A stretch of 64,000 nt of DNA from Rhodanobacteraceae bacterium. GTDB lineage: Bacteria; Pseudomonadota; Gammaproteobacteria; Xanthomonadales; Rhodanobacteraceae. Position 1 is the stretch's first letter; each line of letters begins with the position of its first letter. Under the pieces are notes generated by a model. It did not search any database. It saw only the letters and a list, made by a program, of their open reading frames with translations, and was not told the DNA's origin. The position numbers were made by a program, and so were the translations under genes. Shown one piece after another: positions 43,693 to 52,906 of the stretch. The stretch is taken from positions 1 to 64,000 of the forward strand of contig SCQU01000017.1 of the NCBI GenBank assembly GCA_004299555.1, read 5' to 3'.

Positions 43693-46677
43693 TCAAATAG
43701 TCACCCGCAAACGTTTGGCGCGCTCCTTGAAGGCACGCTCTCCACCTTCGAGGATGTCGCACACGTGCTGCCGGATGAGCGGGTTTTCGAGACTCCCGCT
43801 CTCATACGTAATGAGCGGTAACTGGCCGGGCCTGTGTGATCCGCACTGTGCCACGATCACCTGATCCGCATCGGTGTTCACCACCAAGTTGGCGTTATGC
43901 GTCACGATCACAATCTGGCGCCGCTTCTTGGCGTCGCGGAAGCGATGCACTAGCTCTTGATAGATGGATTGAGGGTCCAAGTTCTCTTCAGGCTGATCGA
44001 TGATCAGTGGTCGGTCATCTTCCGCATCGATAGCCAGGTACAGCAGAAGCAAGACGATGCCGCGCGTGCCAGGTGACAACTGCTCGATATCTACGCCGTC
44101 ATACTGCAAGCCGTAGCCGACAGTGATGTGATCGGTGCTGTACAGCCAGTCCGAAATGTTGCGCGCCCACGCGCGGAACTCGGCGCTCACCGGCATGTGG
44201 GTCCGGAGCGCCGCCTCATTGGCCCTGACGAAATTGAGTAAGGCTGTAGAGGCCTGGGCAGCGTCACCGGTTGCCCATTCCGCCATCAGCCCGGCGCGGG
44301 CCGTCCGCAGCAACTCACCGCGCCCCTTGAACGGGCCGTTGGTCCTAAGATCCAACAGAGCCTCACCCTTGGCAGCCCACTGCTCAAGGTCTACTTTTCG
44401 ACGCACCGAGAACGACAATTTCGACAAGGAGCCGCCCGCCTCATCGATGCATTCCTTGATGGGCGCGTAGAGATCCGCAAGCTCCCGTTCTTCTTCAACG
44501 ATGGCTTCGAAGATGGCGGCGTAGGCGCTGCGCCGCGTGTCGATCAGTGCGCGGATGCGCTCGTCTGCACCTTGAACGCGCTCGGTCTGCTGGAGCACCT
44601 TGGTCAGCGCGGCTTCGGCTTTGGAGATCTTGTCCGAGAGGGTGGTATAGCGTTTGACATTCTGCGCGTCGACACCGACCAGAGTGCTCAGGCGAGCGAG
44701 CTCCCGCTCAAGGAGCGAGAGCGATTCATTCGCGAGTTTGGCATCCGCCGGTATCAGCGCGACGGTTGGATCGGGATTGGCCTTAGGCACTGGGTCGGCT
44801 TTCGCGGGGCCTTGCAGCGCGACCACAGACAGGTTGGCCTGTTTGATGTGCTCGGTCAGCAACTCGTCAACCGGGCCGGCATAGTCGAGCCTGAAAGCTT
44901 CCCAGTCGGTGGCGCTGAGGCCGGCATGCTCACGCTCTTGCTTCAGGTCGGCGAGCAGAGAAGGCGCCTGACGGGTGCGGAAGTCTTGAACGTCACTTTG
45001 CAAGTGAAGCAGAGCCTGGTGTCGCCGCTGAGCTTGGTCCACCAGTTGTCGCTTCGCATCGACCGCCCGCGAAACCTGTTCATGACGCCGCGCACGCTCT
45101 TCGTTGCCCTTGGCAACCAGCGACTTGCGGTCGGTCTTGTCCTTGTCGATCGCACGCTTCTTCTCGTCCCGGTCCTTCTCGAGCGCCTTGAGGCCATCCT
45201 TCTTGACGCGTTCGTCGGTGAGATCTGCGGACGCCTTGGTCAGAGCCTGTTGCTGGCGTTTGCGCTTCAGGCACGATGTTTCCAGACGAAGGCCCAGCAA
45301 CTCCTGGAAGGAGTCGGCGCCTTGACGTTCATTGAGCGGGTGCGCATTAAAGATTACACGCTCTATCTCCGTGACCAATGCATCGTTCAGGCCTTCCGCC
45401 GAGCAGAGCTGGTCGACAAATTGCTGCGATAGATACTGGACATACGGGCTGGCCAGGAGGTGCTCCATATCAGTCTGAGCGAGGTCGTTGCCGGTCGTTT
45501 CGCCAGACGCCCATTGCAGTTCGGCTTTGCTGTCACCGAGGTGTTGTTTCGCGCGCAGGATGAAGGAGCGATCGTTCAAGTGAGGGGAGAGCGCAAGACC
45601 ACCTGCCGCAATCAGATCAGCCAAGGCGGTTTTGCCCGAGCCCCGCGCGCCGATCACGGCAACCAGCCCCGCGTTCAGTTCAACGGTACCGTTCGCGATC
45701 CAAGGCGCGTTCGTCACGGTCAGCGAGTTGATGGTATGGCTGCCCAATGCGCCGAGCGGTGGCTCGGCGCCGATGAAAACACGTTCTTCGGGTTCGATGC
45801 AGGCTTGGCGTAGCGAGTCGAATATCAGGTCACCCTTGACCCAGCAGCGGCGGTCGCCGTCAGGCTGCCCGACCCTGGCGAGCGAATGGGCATCCGACCC
45901 GTGCAGGCAAGGCTTGCATCCGTTGTACTGGCTTTCGAGTTCTTCGACGGTGGCCGATCCCTTGCCCAGCCAGAAGCGCACCTGCTTGGGATTGGCGCTG
46001 AAGATGATGTGGGCAAGCCCCTCGACGTTTTTGCGCTGCGCCGCGAACGAGGCGGCGGCGTCCCGCAGACCCGAGGTGCCATCCTTCTCTCCGCCGGCGA
46101 CGGCGATCAGGGTGTTCTTCTTGATCCACTCGTTTTTTGACCATGCCTGCTTTAGCTGGTCGATGTTCACTTTAAACTGATTGGCGCCTTCGGACCGGGC
46201 CGCATCGTCGTCTGTCAGGTCTGGCTTATGGGCGAGGCCCAGGCGGATGAGGTCGCTGCGTTGGCAGCGGTAGGACTCGCCCAGGTAAGGGAACTCAAAC
46301 TCCAGCAGGAAGCGCTTTATCCGGTCGATGTGGTCGGCATCATGCGGCGAGAAGAGCAGATGGATGTTGACCGCCGAAGCCTTCGCGGTTTGGATGCCGA
46401 GTCTCAACTCGACGTTGGGGAATATCAAACCCACTCCAGACAAACGCCCGCGGCGTTTTTCTTCGACGACCTGCTCGTAGCGTTCAATGCCGAAGTAGTC
46501 GGTGATACCGATCGCGCGAATCGGCGGATTCGACGCCTCGATGGCGTCCAAAAACGCTGCCCAAGGATCTGGACCGGCATACTGGTCATTCAGAGCTGTA
46601 CCGGGCGTGTGGATGTGAGGGTCCCAGCGATGCCAGCGCGAGCCGCGTTTGCTTTGCACATCGAATGGTGTCTTCAT
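43693..46677 (-). CDS. TrlF-like PHP-domain plus SMC-type ATPase
   Basis: A 994-residue protein. N-terminal PHP metal-dependent phosphoesterase-like region: RWHRWDPHIHTPGTALN, AIGITDYFGIERY, and later GCKPCLHGSDAHSLARVG. Next comes an SMC/ABC-type ATPase head: Walker A VIGARGSGKTALADL, then a long charged coiled-coil region (about residues 460-560 and 650-740), LSPGTRGIVLLLLYLAI (signature) and Walker B RPLIIDQPEENLDPQ. Ends in VVNTDADQVIVAQ. Start choice is the ATG at 46677 or 46710. Proteins of this plan occur in defence islands and plasmids; the PHP part could cut nucleic acid or nucleotide signals. Function is inferred only. Confidence 0.85.
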   Translation of the reverse strand: MKTPFDVQSKRGSRWHRWDPHIHTPGTALNDQYAGPDPWAAFLDAIEASNPPIRAIGITDYFGIERYEQVVEEKRRGRLSGVGLIFPNVELRLGIQTAKASAVNIHLLFSPHDADHIDRIKRFLLEFEFPYLGESYRCQRSDLIRLGLAHKPDLTDDDAARSEGANQFKVNIDQLKQAWSKNEWIKKNTLIAVAGGEKDGTSGLRDAAASFAAQRKNVEGLAHIIFSANPKQVRFWLGKGSATVEELESQYNGCKPCLHGSDAHSLARVGQPDGDRRCWVKGDLIFDSLRQACIEPEERVFIGAEPPLGALGSHTINSLTVTNAPWIANGTVELNAGLVAVIGARGSGKTALADLIAAGGLALSPHLNDRSFILRAKQHLGDSKAELQWASGETTGNDLAQTDMEHLLASPYVQYLSQQFVDQLCSAEGLNDALVTEIERVIFNAHPLNERQGADSFQELLGLRLETSCLKRKRQQQALTKASADLTDERVKKDGLKALEKDRDEKKRAIDKDKTDRKSLVAKGNEERARRHEQVSRAVDAKRQLVDQAQRRHQALLHLQSDVQDFRTRQAPSLLADLKQEREHAGLSATDWEAFRLDYAGPVDELLTEHIKQANLSVVALQGPAKADPVPKANPDPTVALIPADAKLANESLSLLERELARLSTLVGVDAQNVKRYTTLSDKISKAEAALTKVLQQTERVQGADERIRALIDTRRSAYAAIFEAIVEEERELADLYAPIKECIDEAGGSLSKLSFSVRRKVDLEQWAAKGEALLDLRTNGPFKGRGELLRTARAGLMAEWATGDAAQASTALLNFVRANEAALRTHMPVSAEFRAWARNISDWLYSTDHITVGYGLQYDGVDIEQLSPGTRGIVLLLLYLAIDAEDDRPLIIDQPEENLDPQSIYQELVHRFRDAKKRRQIVIVTHNANLVVNTDADQVIVAQCGSHRPGQLPLITYESGSLENPLIRQHVCDILEGGERAFKERAKRLRVTI

Positions 46678-46737
46678 CTGCGCCAGGGAGTGGGGGGGTC
46701 TGTCCGTCATTCTGCAGGTTGCATCAAGTCGATTCAA

Positions 46738-47675
46738 AAAAGTTGAATTCGAAGGTTGAAGGCTACTACGAACGCAAAATTAAGCGTCCGCTCTTGGCCG
46801 GTAGTACGCTTTCGCTCCGCTGCAGTTGGCCGTCCGGCGACCGTATCCGCGCATGAACCAGGCAACATCCGCGACCGGCACATGTGGTCGACGATCACGC
46901 TGAAGCTGCTTGTCACAACGCTGCTCTCCTCGATGCCGACTCGACCCGCTAATTGAAAACAGATTGCCGGAGCGTCAACGCACGCTGTTGCGCGAGGGAT
47001 GGTCGCCGAAGGGCCGCGACGCACAGCGGCGCGGGGCACAAGCCCGACGAGCCCGACCTGCAAGGGGCGCGCCATCAGGGATCGATTGGACCTTGATCCA
47101 CTTTTCCGGATCACCACAACTACATGACTCGCCACTCGAACGTCACCTCGGCTCGATCCAACCAAACACGTTGCGCAACCTCAAAGTCGGGCCGATGAAA
47201 GCGTGCATCTGCACAAGGCATCGCACTCGGCCATGCCAGACATCGAGCTTGAAATTGTGCAGTAACCGGCCGGCTGTCGACTGATCTTCTTAACCCCACG
47301 ATGCACTCGGCTGCGCATCAGCCTCCTGACCTCACCAAAGCGGGACCTGTTGTACCGCGAGCGCAACCGTCTGCTGCAACCGCCGGCTCAATACGAATGG
47401 CGAACACCGTCGCGTACCAGCGCGGGCGGGGCCAAGGTATGCCGCACCTCTCGACGATATCTCTGGAATGAGCGGCGTAAGGTCGCGGCGCACAACAAGC
47501 CCGGGCACGCAGCGCATGGCCACAAAGGTGCGCCGGTCGCGCGGACCCCATGCAAACGCATCGGTCCTGCGCGCCGCGGCATGTCCTCGTGCGCAAATGT
47601 TTGGTGGAGTTGGCTCGACGCTTCCGGAACCAACCTTCGATACGTCGCCTTGCGGGCGGGGCAAGACAAAACTGC
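46738..47675. other. Long intergenic region between TrlF-like gene and T4SS genes
   Basis: About 940 bases without a credible gene. Open frames exist on both strands but have biased amino acid content and no family pattern. It separates two blocks of unlike origin and may be decayed DNA from an insertion or the region that holds a transfer origin; no clear nic site was recognised. Confidence 0.5.
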
Positions 47676-47704
47676 TTGACAAGACGACAGTACGTCAATA
47701 TCGT
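47676..47704 (+). promoter_or_regulatory. Possible sigma70 promoter for the T4SS gene block
   Basis: TTGACA at 47676-47681, 17 bases, then TATCGT at 47699-47704. A small inverted repeat (GACG six bases CGTC) lies in the spacer, which could be a repressor site. The region is more AT-rich than its surroundings. It is 48 bases upstream of the first T4SS-block ATG. Confidence 0.45.
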
Positions 47705-47752
47705 CTGTATATAGTTTGTACTTTGTGCAACCGGATATATAGAATATCTAGC

Positions 47753-48535
47753 ATGGACCGCCGGGAATCCCACCACTCGTTGCACCTGGTCTCGTTGGTT
47801 GCCCTGTTGCTGTGTGGCAGCGCCGGCGCACAGGTTGCACCCGGCACCAACGCGCAAGTTGGGCGCATCATCGACCAAGCGAATCTGATGGCGCGCAGCG
47901 GCCTCCCCACTTCGGAAATCGACACGTGGGTGAAACGCCAGCTCGAATCGATCCATGGCGCCAAGGTCAAGAGCGCCCCGCCGGCATGGGATGCCTATGC
48001 CTCGGCAGCATGGGCGCAAGAGGATGACAACCCCACGCAAGGCGCCGGTATTCAGGACGCATTCAGTGTGGCTAGAATGGTCGCCAGCGCCACAAAGATC
48101 GGGATGCAGGCCAGTGCGGAAACCAGTGCCACCGCCGCCACGCATCAGCGAGCGGCTTATCAAGCGAACGCTATACATGCCCGTGCCCAAGGGGCAGTCG
48201 GGGCCGGTTATTCACGAAGCGGAGCTGGTGGATCAACTCTCACAAGGCGCGATCCGGCAGATCTGCGTCTACCAATCGGACGAGGGGTTTCACCTGAAAG
48301 TCCTGCCCACGTGGCGGGACGCATTCCTGACCTTGGTGGGGACACGCACGCAGCGCATCCGGTACTACAAATCGCTGGACCGACTGATCGAGGCGATCAC
48401 GAAACACGGGGAACTGCCGCCGACGCTTGTCATCGGCAGCCAGCAGAAGCACACGACGCGGTAACGCGGTTCGCATTCGCGAATGCTTGCGTGCAAAGCG
48501 CAAGCGACCAAGCTTCGCGCAAGGGTGACCAGTAA
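47753..48535 (+). CDS. Exported protein of T4SS block, C-terminus uncertain
   Basis: The start MDRRESHHSLHLVSLVALLLCGSAGAQ is a signal peptide. The next about 110 residues read as a real helical protein (VGRIIDQANLMARSGLPTSEIDTWVKRQLESI, then AFSVARMVASATKIGMQAS). From about 48160 the frame turns into Arg/His/Gly-rich nonsense, while a different frame there encodes the next gene. Its open frame continues to a TAA at 48533-48535, which overlaps the third gene's ATG. So the 3' 360 bases are probably not genuine coding, due to a lost stop or a frameshift. I do not recognise the product; position suggests a transfer-apparatus accessory. Confidence 0.45.
   Translation: MDRRESHHSLHLVSLVALLLCGSAGAQVAPGTNAQVGRIIDQANLMARSGLPTSEIDTWVKRQLESIHGAKVKSAPPAWDAYASAAWAQEDDNPTQGAGIQDAFSVARMVASATKIGMQASAETSATAATHQRAAYQANAIHARAQGAVGAGYSRSGAGGSTLTRRDPADLRLPIGRGVSPESPAHVAGRIPDLGGDTHAAHPVLQIAGPTDRGDHETRGTAADACHRQPAEAHDAVTRFAFANACVQSASDQASRKGDQ
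48126..48464 (+). CDS. ParC-like plasmid partition-associated small protein
   Basis: The clear coding part runs from RTLYMPVPKGQSGPVI to LPPTLVIGSQ, including GAIRQICVYQSDEGFHLKVLPTWRD and KSLDRLIEAITKHG. This resembles ParC-family partition-associated proteins (about 90-110 residues) found with T4SS and plasmid genes, which have a TLYLP start, an RQICLYQSDEGFHL core and an R.LDRL end. Start is not fixed: GTGs at 48114 and 48126, or ATG at 48177, which would cut into the conserved RTLY. It overlaps the previous open frame in another register. Confidence 0.55.
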   Translation: MPPPPRISERLIKRTLYMPVPKGQSGPVIHEAELVDQLSQGAIRQICVYQSDEGFHLKVLPTWRDAFLTLVGTRTQRIRYYKSLDRLIEAITKHGELPPTLVIGSQQKHTTR

Positions 48536-49023
48536 TGGAACTGGCCTCCCCCGGTCGACTGCCGATCGAGGCTTCCTGGAAGCTCGGCCTTCTCGCCTAC
48601 TCGCCTTTGCGTGGCGTGTGGCTGTGGGCTTTCCTGCTGCTGCTTGCCTACGTCTGGTACGAACTGAGTCCGGCGACCGGTCTCGACGCGATCCTCGTAG
48701 TCCTGTTCGTGTACCTCGCGGCCTTCGCCTACCGCTGCATCTACAACCGCAGCGTCCTGCTTTACATGGACGACGCGGGCGTGTGGGTCAGCCGCGGCGT
48801 GATGCCCTGGAATCGCGGCATCCATGGCGTGAAATGGCGCGACATCGAATCGGTGGTGTACCGGCAAGGCTTCGCGAACTGGGCCAGCCGATCCTTCCCG
48901 GTCACGATCGTCGAGCGCTTCACGCAGCGCGGCGAAATACACCTCAACCACGTCTGGCACGGCGATCAAGCCGTGACGCGGATGAACGCGAAGCTGATGG
49001 CGATGACGAAAGGCTGTGCGTGA
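48535..49023 (+). CDS. Membrane protein with PH-like domain, unknown function
   Basis: A 162-residue protein. Two hydrophobic helices (VWLWAFLLLLAYVWYEL and ILVVLFVYLAAFAYRCIY) within residues 27-70, then a soluble part: LLYMDDAGVWVSRGVMPWNRGIHGVKWRDIESVVY and FPVTIVERFTQRGEIHLNHVW, a bacterial PH-domain-like pattern. The start has AAGGGTGA before the ATG. It sits between the ParC-like and VirB2 genes, so it is probably part of the transfer block. I do not know a name for it. Confidence 0.7.
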   Translation: MELASPGRLPIEASWKLGLLAYSPLRGVWLWAFLLLLAYVWYELSPATGLDAILVVLFVYLAAFAYRCIYNRSVLLYMDDAGVWVSRGVMPWNRGIHGVKWRDIESVVYRQGFANWASRSFPVTIVERFTQRGEIHLNHVWHGDQAVTRMNAKLMAMTKGCA

Positions 49024-49070
49024 AAGGGACCCGCACGATGCGGGGCGTTCTCAACCGACAAGGGTATCCA

Positions 49071-49442
49071 ATGAAACAGACTCGAGCGTTGGTGCAAGAA
49101 GTCAAAGCGTGCGTGGTGGGCCAAGTGGACCGTTACGCGCGGATGTTTGCGTGGACAGCGATGCTCGCACTGGTGTTGGTGCTTGTGGCTGCGCCGCACC
49201 TGGCTGTCGCGCAAGCCGCAGGCGGCATGGACCAGTTGTGCACGAACGCACAACAGGCGGTGAAGTGGGTGTTCGTCGGCATCTACTTCATCCTGGTGGT
49301 AGCGGTGGGCGGCGCGGCAGTCGCTGCATCGTTCGGCCGTCTGGAGTGGGCCGTGGTCGGGCGCATCCTGGTCGGCTGCATCGTGGCCGGTCTCGCGGTC
49401 GCGCTGGTGCAGGCGCTGTCCGGCCTGACCGGAACCTGCTGA
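49071..49442 (+). CDS. virB2: VirB2/TrbC-type pilin subunit
   Basis: A 123-residue preprotein. A long signal sequence (MFAWTAMLALVLVLVAAPHLAVAQA) precedes mature AGGMDQLCTNAQQAVKWVF, then two membrane helices (GIYFILVVAVGGAAVAASF and VVGRILVGCIVAGLAVALVQ). This is the standard plan of T4SS major pilins. Start could also be at 49038. It is just before virB3 (five bases). Confidence 0.88.
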   Translation: MKQTRALVQEVKACVVGQVDRYARMFAWTAMLALVLVLVAAPHLAVAQAAGGMDQLCTNAQQAVKWVFVGIYFILVVAVGGAAVAASFGRLEWAVVGRILVGCIVAGLAVALVQALSGLTGTC

Positions 49443-49447
49443 AAATC

Positions 49448-49774
49448 ATGGCCGCCCCGGAAGGCGATCGGTTGTTTGGGGGGCTGACTCGACCGGCAAC
49501 CGTGCTCGGCTTGCCGATCGAGGCCCTGCTCGCGATCGGCGGCGTGACGGCGATCGTGTTTCTGGTCAGCGCCATGTTTCAGGCGCCCATCCTCATCCGG
49601 CTGTGCGTGATCGGCGTGGGCGTGGTTTTGTACGGCATCGCCCGCCTGATCTGCATGAAGGATCCACGTTCGTTCCGCTATTGGGCGTTGATGCTCTCGA
49701 CCCGTGGCACCCACCGGACGCGCGGATTCTGGAAAAGCAGTTCGTACTCTCCCCTGCCGCACAGGAAAAGATGA
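49448..49774 (+). CDS. virB3: VirB3-type inner-membrane protein
   Basis: A 108-residue protein. It begins GDRLFGGLTRPATVLGLPIEALLAIGG, with two hydrophobic segments (residues 23-43 and 47-63), followed by ICMKDPRSFRYWALML, the VirB3 marker. It overlaps virB4 by four bases (ATGA). It is needed for VirB4 placement at the inner membrane. Confidence 0.88.
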   Translation: MAAPEGDRLFGGLTRPATVLGLPIEALLAIGGVTAIVFLVSAMFQAPILIRLCVIGVGVVLYGIARLICMKDPRSFRYWALMLSTRGTHRTRGFWKSSSYSPLPHRKR

Positions 49775-52185
49775 TGGCCGCGCACATGCAGACACAGCGG
49801 ATCGCGGGCGCGGAGCAGGATTTGCCCAAACGCATCCCCTACACGGCGATGGTCTCGCCGCACAACCTCCGTTGCGCGGGTGGCGCGGTATTGACCTGCT
49901 TCAAGATCGGCGGCGTCGCGCACGAAGCCGCCGACGATGAAGACCTGCAGGCCTGGCACGATTCCCTGTGCGGGCTGTTGCGGAACATCGCCGGCGGCGA
50001 CGTGGCGCTCTGGGTGCATATGATCCGGGAGCCGCGCACGCAATATCCGCCTGGCGTGTTCGACGATGATTTCGCGGGGCGCCTCAACGAGCGTTACAAG
50101 GCGAGCCTGACCGGCACGCAAATGATGGTCAACACGCATTACCTCTCGCTGCTGGTCCGCGGCGAACCCAAGGCGCTGAAGTTTCTGTCGCGCGGCAAGA
50201 AGAAGACGGTGCAGAGCCTCTTCGAGAAGATCGACGAGGACAACGAGCGGATCGACGATCTGGCCGCAACGGTGATGGCCGGCCTTGCGCGGCACGGCCC
50301 GCGCCGGCTCGGGACTTACGAGCACAACGGCGCGGTGTTCTCCGAGACCCTGGAGTTCCTGGCTTATCTCGTGAACGGCGCCTGGTCGCGGATCGCACTG
50401 CCCAAAGGCCGCGTGAGCTACTGCCTGCCCTGGTCGCGCCTCTCCTTCGGACACGAACAGTTCGAGTGTCGGCAACCGGAACGCACGCAGGTGGGCGCGC
50501 TCCTCGCGGTCAACGAATACCTCACCGAAACAACGGAGCCGGGGCATCTGAACGTGCTCCTGTCCCTGCCCTTCCCGTTCGTGCTCACCCAGTCGTTTTC
50601 GTTGATTGCGAAAACAAAAGCGCAAGCGGCGCTCGCCAAGCAGCAGCGCCTCTTGATCAATGCCGAGGATGCAAGCAGGAGCCAGGTCGAGGGCATCAGC
50701 GCCGCGCTCGATGACCTTGCGGCGAACCGGGTCGCGTTCGGCGAGCATCATTTGAGCCTCGCGGTGCGCGCGGCGAACACGCGCGAACTCAATGACCGGA
50801 TCGCGATCGCGCGATCCTCGCTCGCCGAGACCGGCTTCGTGGTCGTGCGCGAGGACGTGTGCCTGGAAGCCGCCTTTCTGGCGCAGCTTCCCGGCAACTG
50901 GAAGGAACGGCCGCGGCCCGCCCCGATCAGCTCGCGCAATTTCATCGGGTTCTCATCCTTCCACAACTATCCGCACGGGCGGATGCTGGGCAACCAGTGG
51001 GGGCCGGCGGTGACCCTCCTCAAAACCGTCAGCGGCACGCCCTTCTATTTCAACTTTCATATTCCGCCATCGAGCCGCAAGGGCGTCGATGAAAAGGACG
51101 TCGATGATCGCGTGCCCGGCCACACGCTCCTGCTCGGGCCCACCGGTTCGGGCAAGACGGTGATCCAGACCTTCATGCTCGCGCAGTGCGAGAAGTACCG
51201 CCCGACCGTGTTCACTTTCGACAAGGACCACGGCCAGGAAATCTTCATCCGGGCGATGGGCGGCAAGTACTCGAGCCTCAGGAACGGCGAGCCGACCGGC
51301 TTCAACCCCTGCGCGATGCCGGATACCGCAGCGAACCGAACGCATCTGGAACAGCTCGTCAGGAAGTGCATCGAAAGCGAACTTTCGCCGATGCAGGAAC
51401 GCGAGATTGCCGAGTCGGTGGCAGGCCTGTACCGGCTGCCGTGGGAGCAGCGTCGTTTCTCGACGTTGCTGCAGTTCTACGACCCTACCGATCCGAGCGG
51501 TGTGTATGCGCGTTTCCGGAAGTGGTGCCAGGGCGGGGCCTTGGGTTGGGTGTTCGACAACGAGCAGGACACGATTGCCTTCGACGGCACCCGCTACTAC
51601 GGCTACGACACCACGGAGTTCCTGGACAACGACGAGATTCTGACGCCGACGGTGATGTACCTGTTTCACCGCATGGATCAGTTGATCGACGGCCGTCGCT
51701 TCATCCTCAACATGGATGAGTTCTGGAAGATGCTGGCGGACCCCTACTTCGAGGAAAAGGCCCTCGATGCCGTCAAGACCTACCGCAAGCGCAACGCGTT
51801 CGCGTTGTTCGGTACGCAAAGCCCGGCCGACGTGCTGCGCAGCCAGTACAGCCGCCAGCTCATCGACCAGTTGGTGACACAACTGTACCTGCCGAACCCC
51901 AAGGCGACTCGCGAGGATTACATCGACGGTTTCAAGCTGACCGAGCGCGAGTACCAACTGATCCGGCATGACATGGTGGAGCAAAACCTGCGCGGATTCC
52001 TGTTCAAGCAAGGCGCGAACGCGGCCGTGTGCGAACTCAACCTGCGTGGCTTCGATGACGAACTGGCCGTCCTGTCCGGCACGGCGGCCACGGTGGAACT
52101 GGCCCAGCGCGCGATCGCGCAGGCCGGCGAGGAACCCGAAGCCTGGCTGCCCCTTTTTCAGCAACTGCGGAGAGGACGCTCATGA
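49771..52185 (+). CDS. virB4: VirB4-type T4SS ATPase
   Basis: An 804-residue protein. N-terminal CagE/TrbE part (IPYTAMVSPHNLRCAGGAVLTCF, LNVLLSLPFPFVLTQSF). The ATPase has Walker A TLLLGPTGSGKTVIQTF and Walker B FILNMDEFWKML, then FGTQSPADVLRS. Start at 49771 fits the family and overlaps virB3; the longer open frame to 49603 overlaps virB3 in another frame. It powers pilus building and substrate transfer. Confidence 0.95.
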   Translation: MMAAHMQTQRIAGAEQDLPKRIPYTAMVSPHNLRCAGGAVLTCFKIGGVAHEAADDEDLQAWHDSLCGLLRNIAGGDVALWVHMIREPRTQYPPGVFDDDFAGRLNERYKASLTGTQMMVNTHYLSLLVRGEPKALKFLSRGKKKTVQSLFEKIDEDNERIDDLAATVMAGLARHGPRRLGTYEHNGAVFSETLEFLAYLVNGAWSRIALPKGRVSYCLPWSRLSFGHEQFECRQPERTQVGALLAVNEYLTETTEPGHLNVLLSLPFPFVLTQSFSLIAKTKAQAALAKQQRLLINAEDASRSQVEGISAALDDLAANRVAFGEHHLSLAVRAANTRELNDRIAIARSSLAETGFVVVREDVCLEAAFLAQLPGNWKERPRPAPISSRNFIGFSSFHNYPHGRMLGNQWGPAVTLLKTVSGTPFYFNFHIPPSSRKGVDEKDVDDRVPGHTLLLGPTGSGKTVIQTFMLAQCEKYRPTVFTFDKDHGQEIFIRAMGGKYSSLRNGEPTGFNPCAMPDTAANRTHLEQLVRKCIESELSPMQEREIAESVAGLYRLPWEQRRFSTLLQFYDPTDPSGVYARFRKWCQGGALGWVFDNEQDTIAFDGTRYYGYDTTEFLDNDEILTPTVMYLFHRMDQLIDGRRFILNMDEFWKMLADPYFEEKALDAVKTYRKRNAFALFGTQSPADVLRSQYSRQLIDQLVTQLYLPNPKATREDYIDGFKLTEREYQLIRHDMVEQNLRGFLFKQGANAAVCELNLRGFDDELAVLSGTAATVELAQRAIAQAGEEPEAWLPLFQQLRRGRS

Positions 52186-52895
52186 ACATCAGGAAAAGCC
52201 TTCTTGCGATCGCACTGACCGCATCACTCGCCGGCGTGGGTGCAACCGCCCAGGCCCAATGGGTAGTGATCGATCCAGCGGAGATTCAAAGCAACATGCT
52301 GAACCACGCCCAGGACATCGCGAAGTACGTCCAGATGGTCCAGCAGATGCAGTCGCAGCTGCAACAGCTTCAACAGACCTACGCGCAACTGCAAACCCAA
52401 TACAAGTCGATCACTGGCAGCCGCGGCCTCGGGATGATCGACAACGAGAACTACACGCAGAACATCCCTACCAACTGGCAGCAGACCTTGCAGGCGATGC
52501 AAAACGGCGGGCACGTCGGCCAGCTCGCCAACCAGATCAGCCAGGAAGCCAGTGAACTGCAGCAGCCCTACTTCAAGAACGTCGGCAGCATGGTCACGAC
52601 GGCACTTTCAAACAACATGAATCAAAGTGCCACGGGTCAAGCCTTGAATGCGCAGATGTATGACGAATCGGGAGCGCGCTTCCAGTCCATCCAGCAGCTC
52701 ATGCAGCAGATCAACAACACCACGGACCTCAAGGGGATCGCAGAGATTCAGGCGCGTCTGGAAGCCGAGAACGCGCAGCTGCTCAACGAGCTGATTCGAC
52801 TGCAGGCGATGAACGGAATGATCGATCAGCAGCAGAAGATCCAGACACAACAGCAACAGCAGCAGCAGTACCAGCTCTACCACACATCTTATTGA
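52182..52895 (+). CDS. virB5: VirB5/TrbJ-type minor pilin protein
   Basis: A 237-residue exported protein. Signal peptide 1-25 (LLAIALTASLAGVGATAQA). Mature part is helical, with Gln-rich coiled coil (AKYVQMVQQMQSQLQQLQQT) and LEAENAQLLNELIRLQAM, ending in a Gln tract from CAG repeats. This is typical of VirB5/TrbJ proteins, which sit at the pilus tip. It overlaps virB4 by four bases. The Gln tract length may vary between strains. Confidence 0.88.
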   Translation: MNIRKSLLAIALTASLAGVGATAQAQWVVIDPAEIQSNMLNHAQDIAKYVQMVQQMQSQLQQLQQTYAQLQTQYKSITGSRGLGMIDNENYTQNIPTNWQQTLQAMQNGGHVGQLANQISQEASELQQPYFKNVGSMVTTALSNNMNQSATGQALNAQMYDESGARFQSIQQLMQQINNTTDLKGIAEIQARLEAENAQLLNELIRLQAMNGMIDQQQKIQTQQQQQQQYQLYHTSY

Positions 52896-52906
52896 GAGAG
52901 GTGATC

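Noticed and set aside
46734-47165. 143-residue minus-strand open frame
   Set aside because: No start signal, no domain pattern and biased composition; not accepted as a gene.
52840-52875. CAG repeat tract as a regulatory microsatellite
   Set aside because: It is in frame at the end of virB5 and gives a Gln tract, common in these coiled-coil proteins; not clearly a phase-variation tract because unit changes keep the frame.
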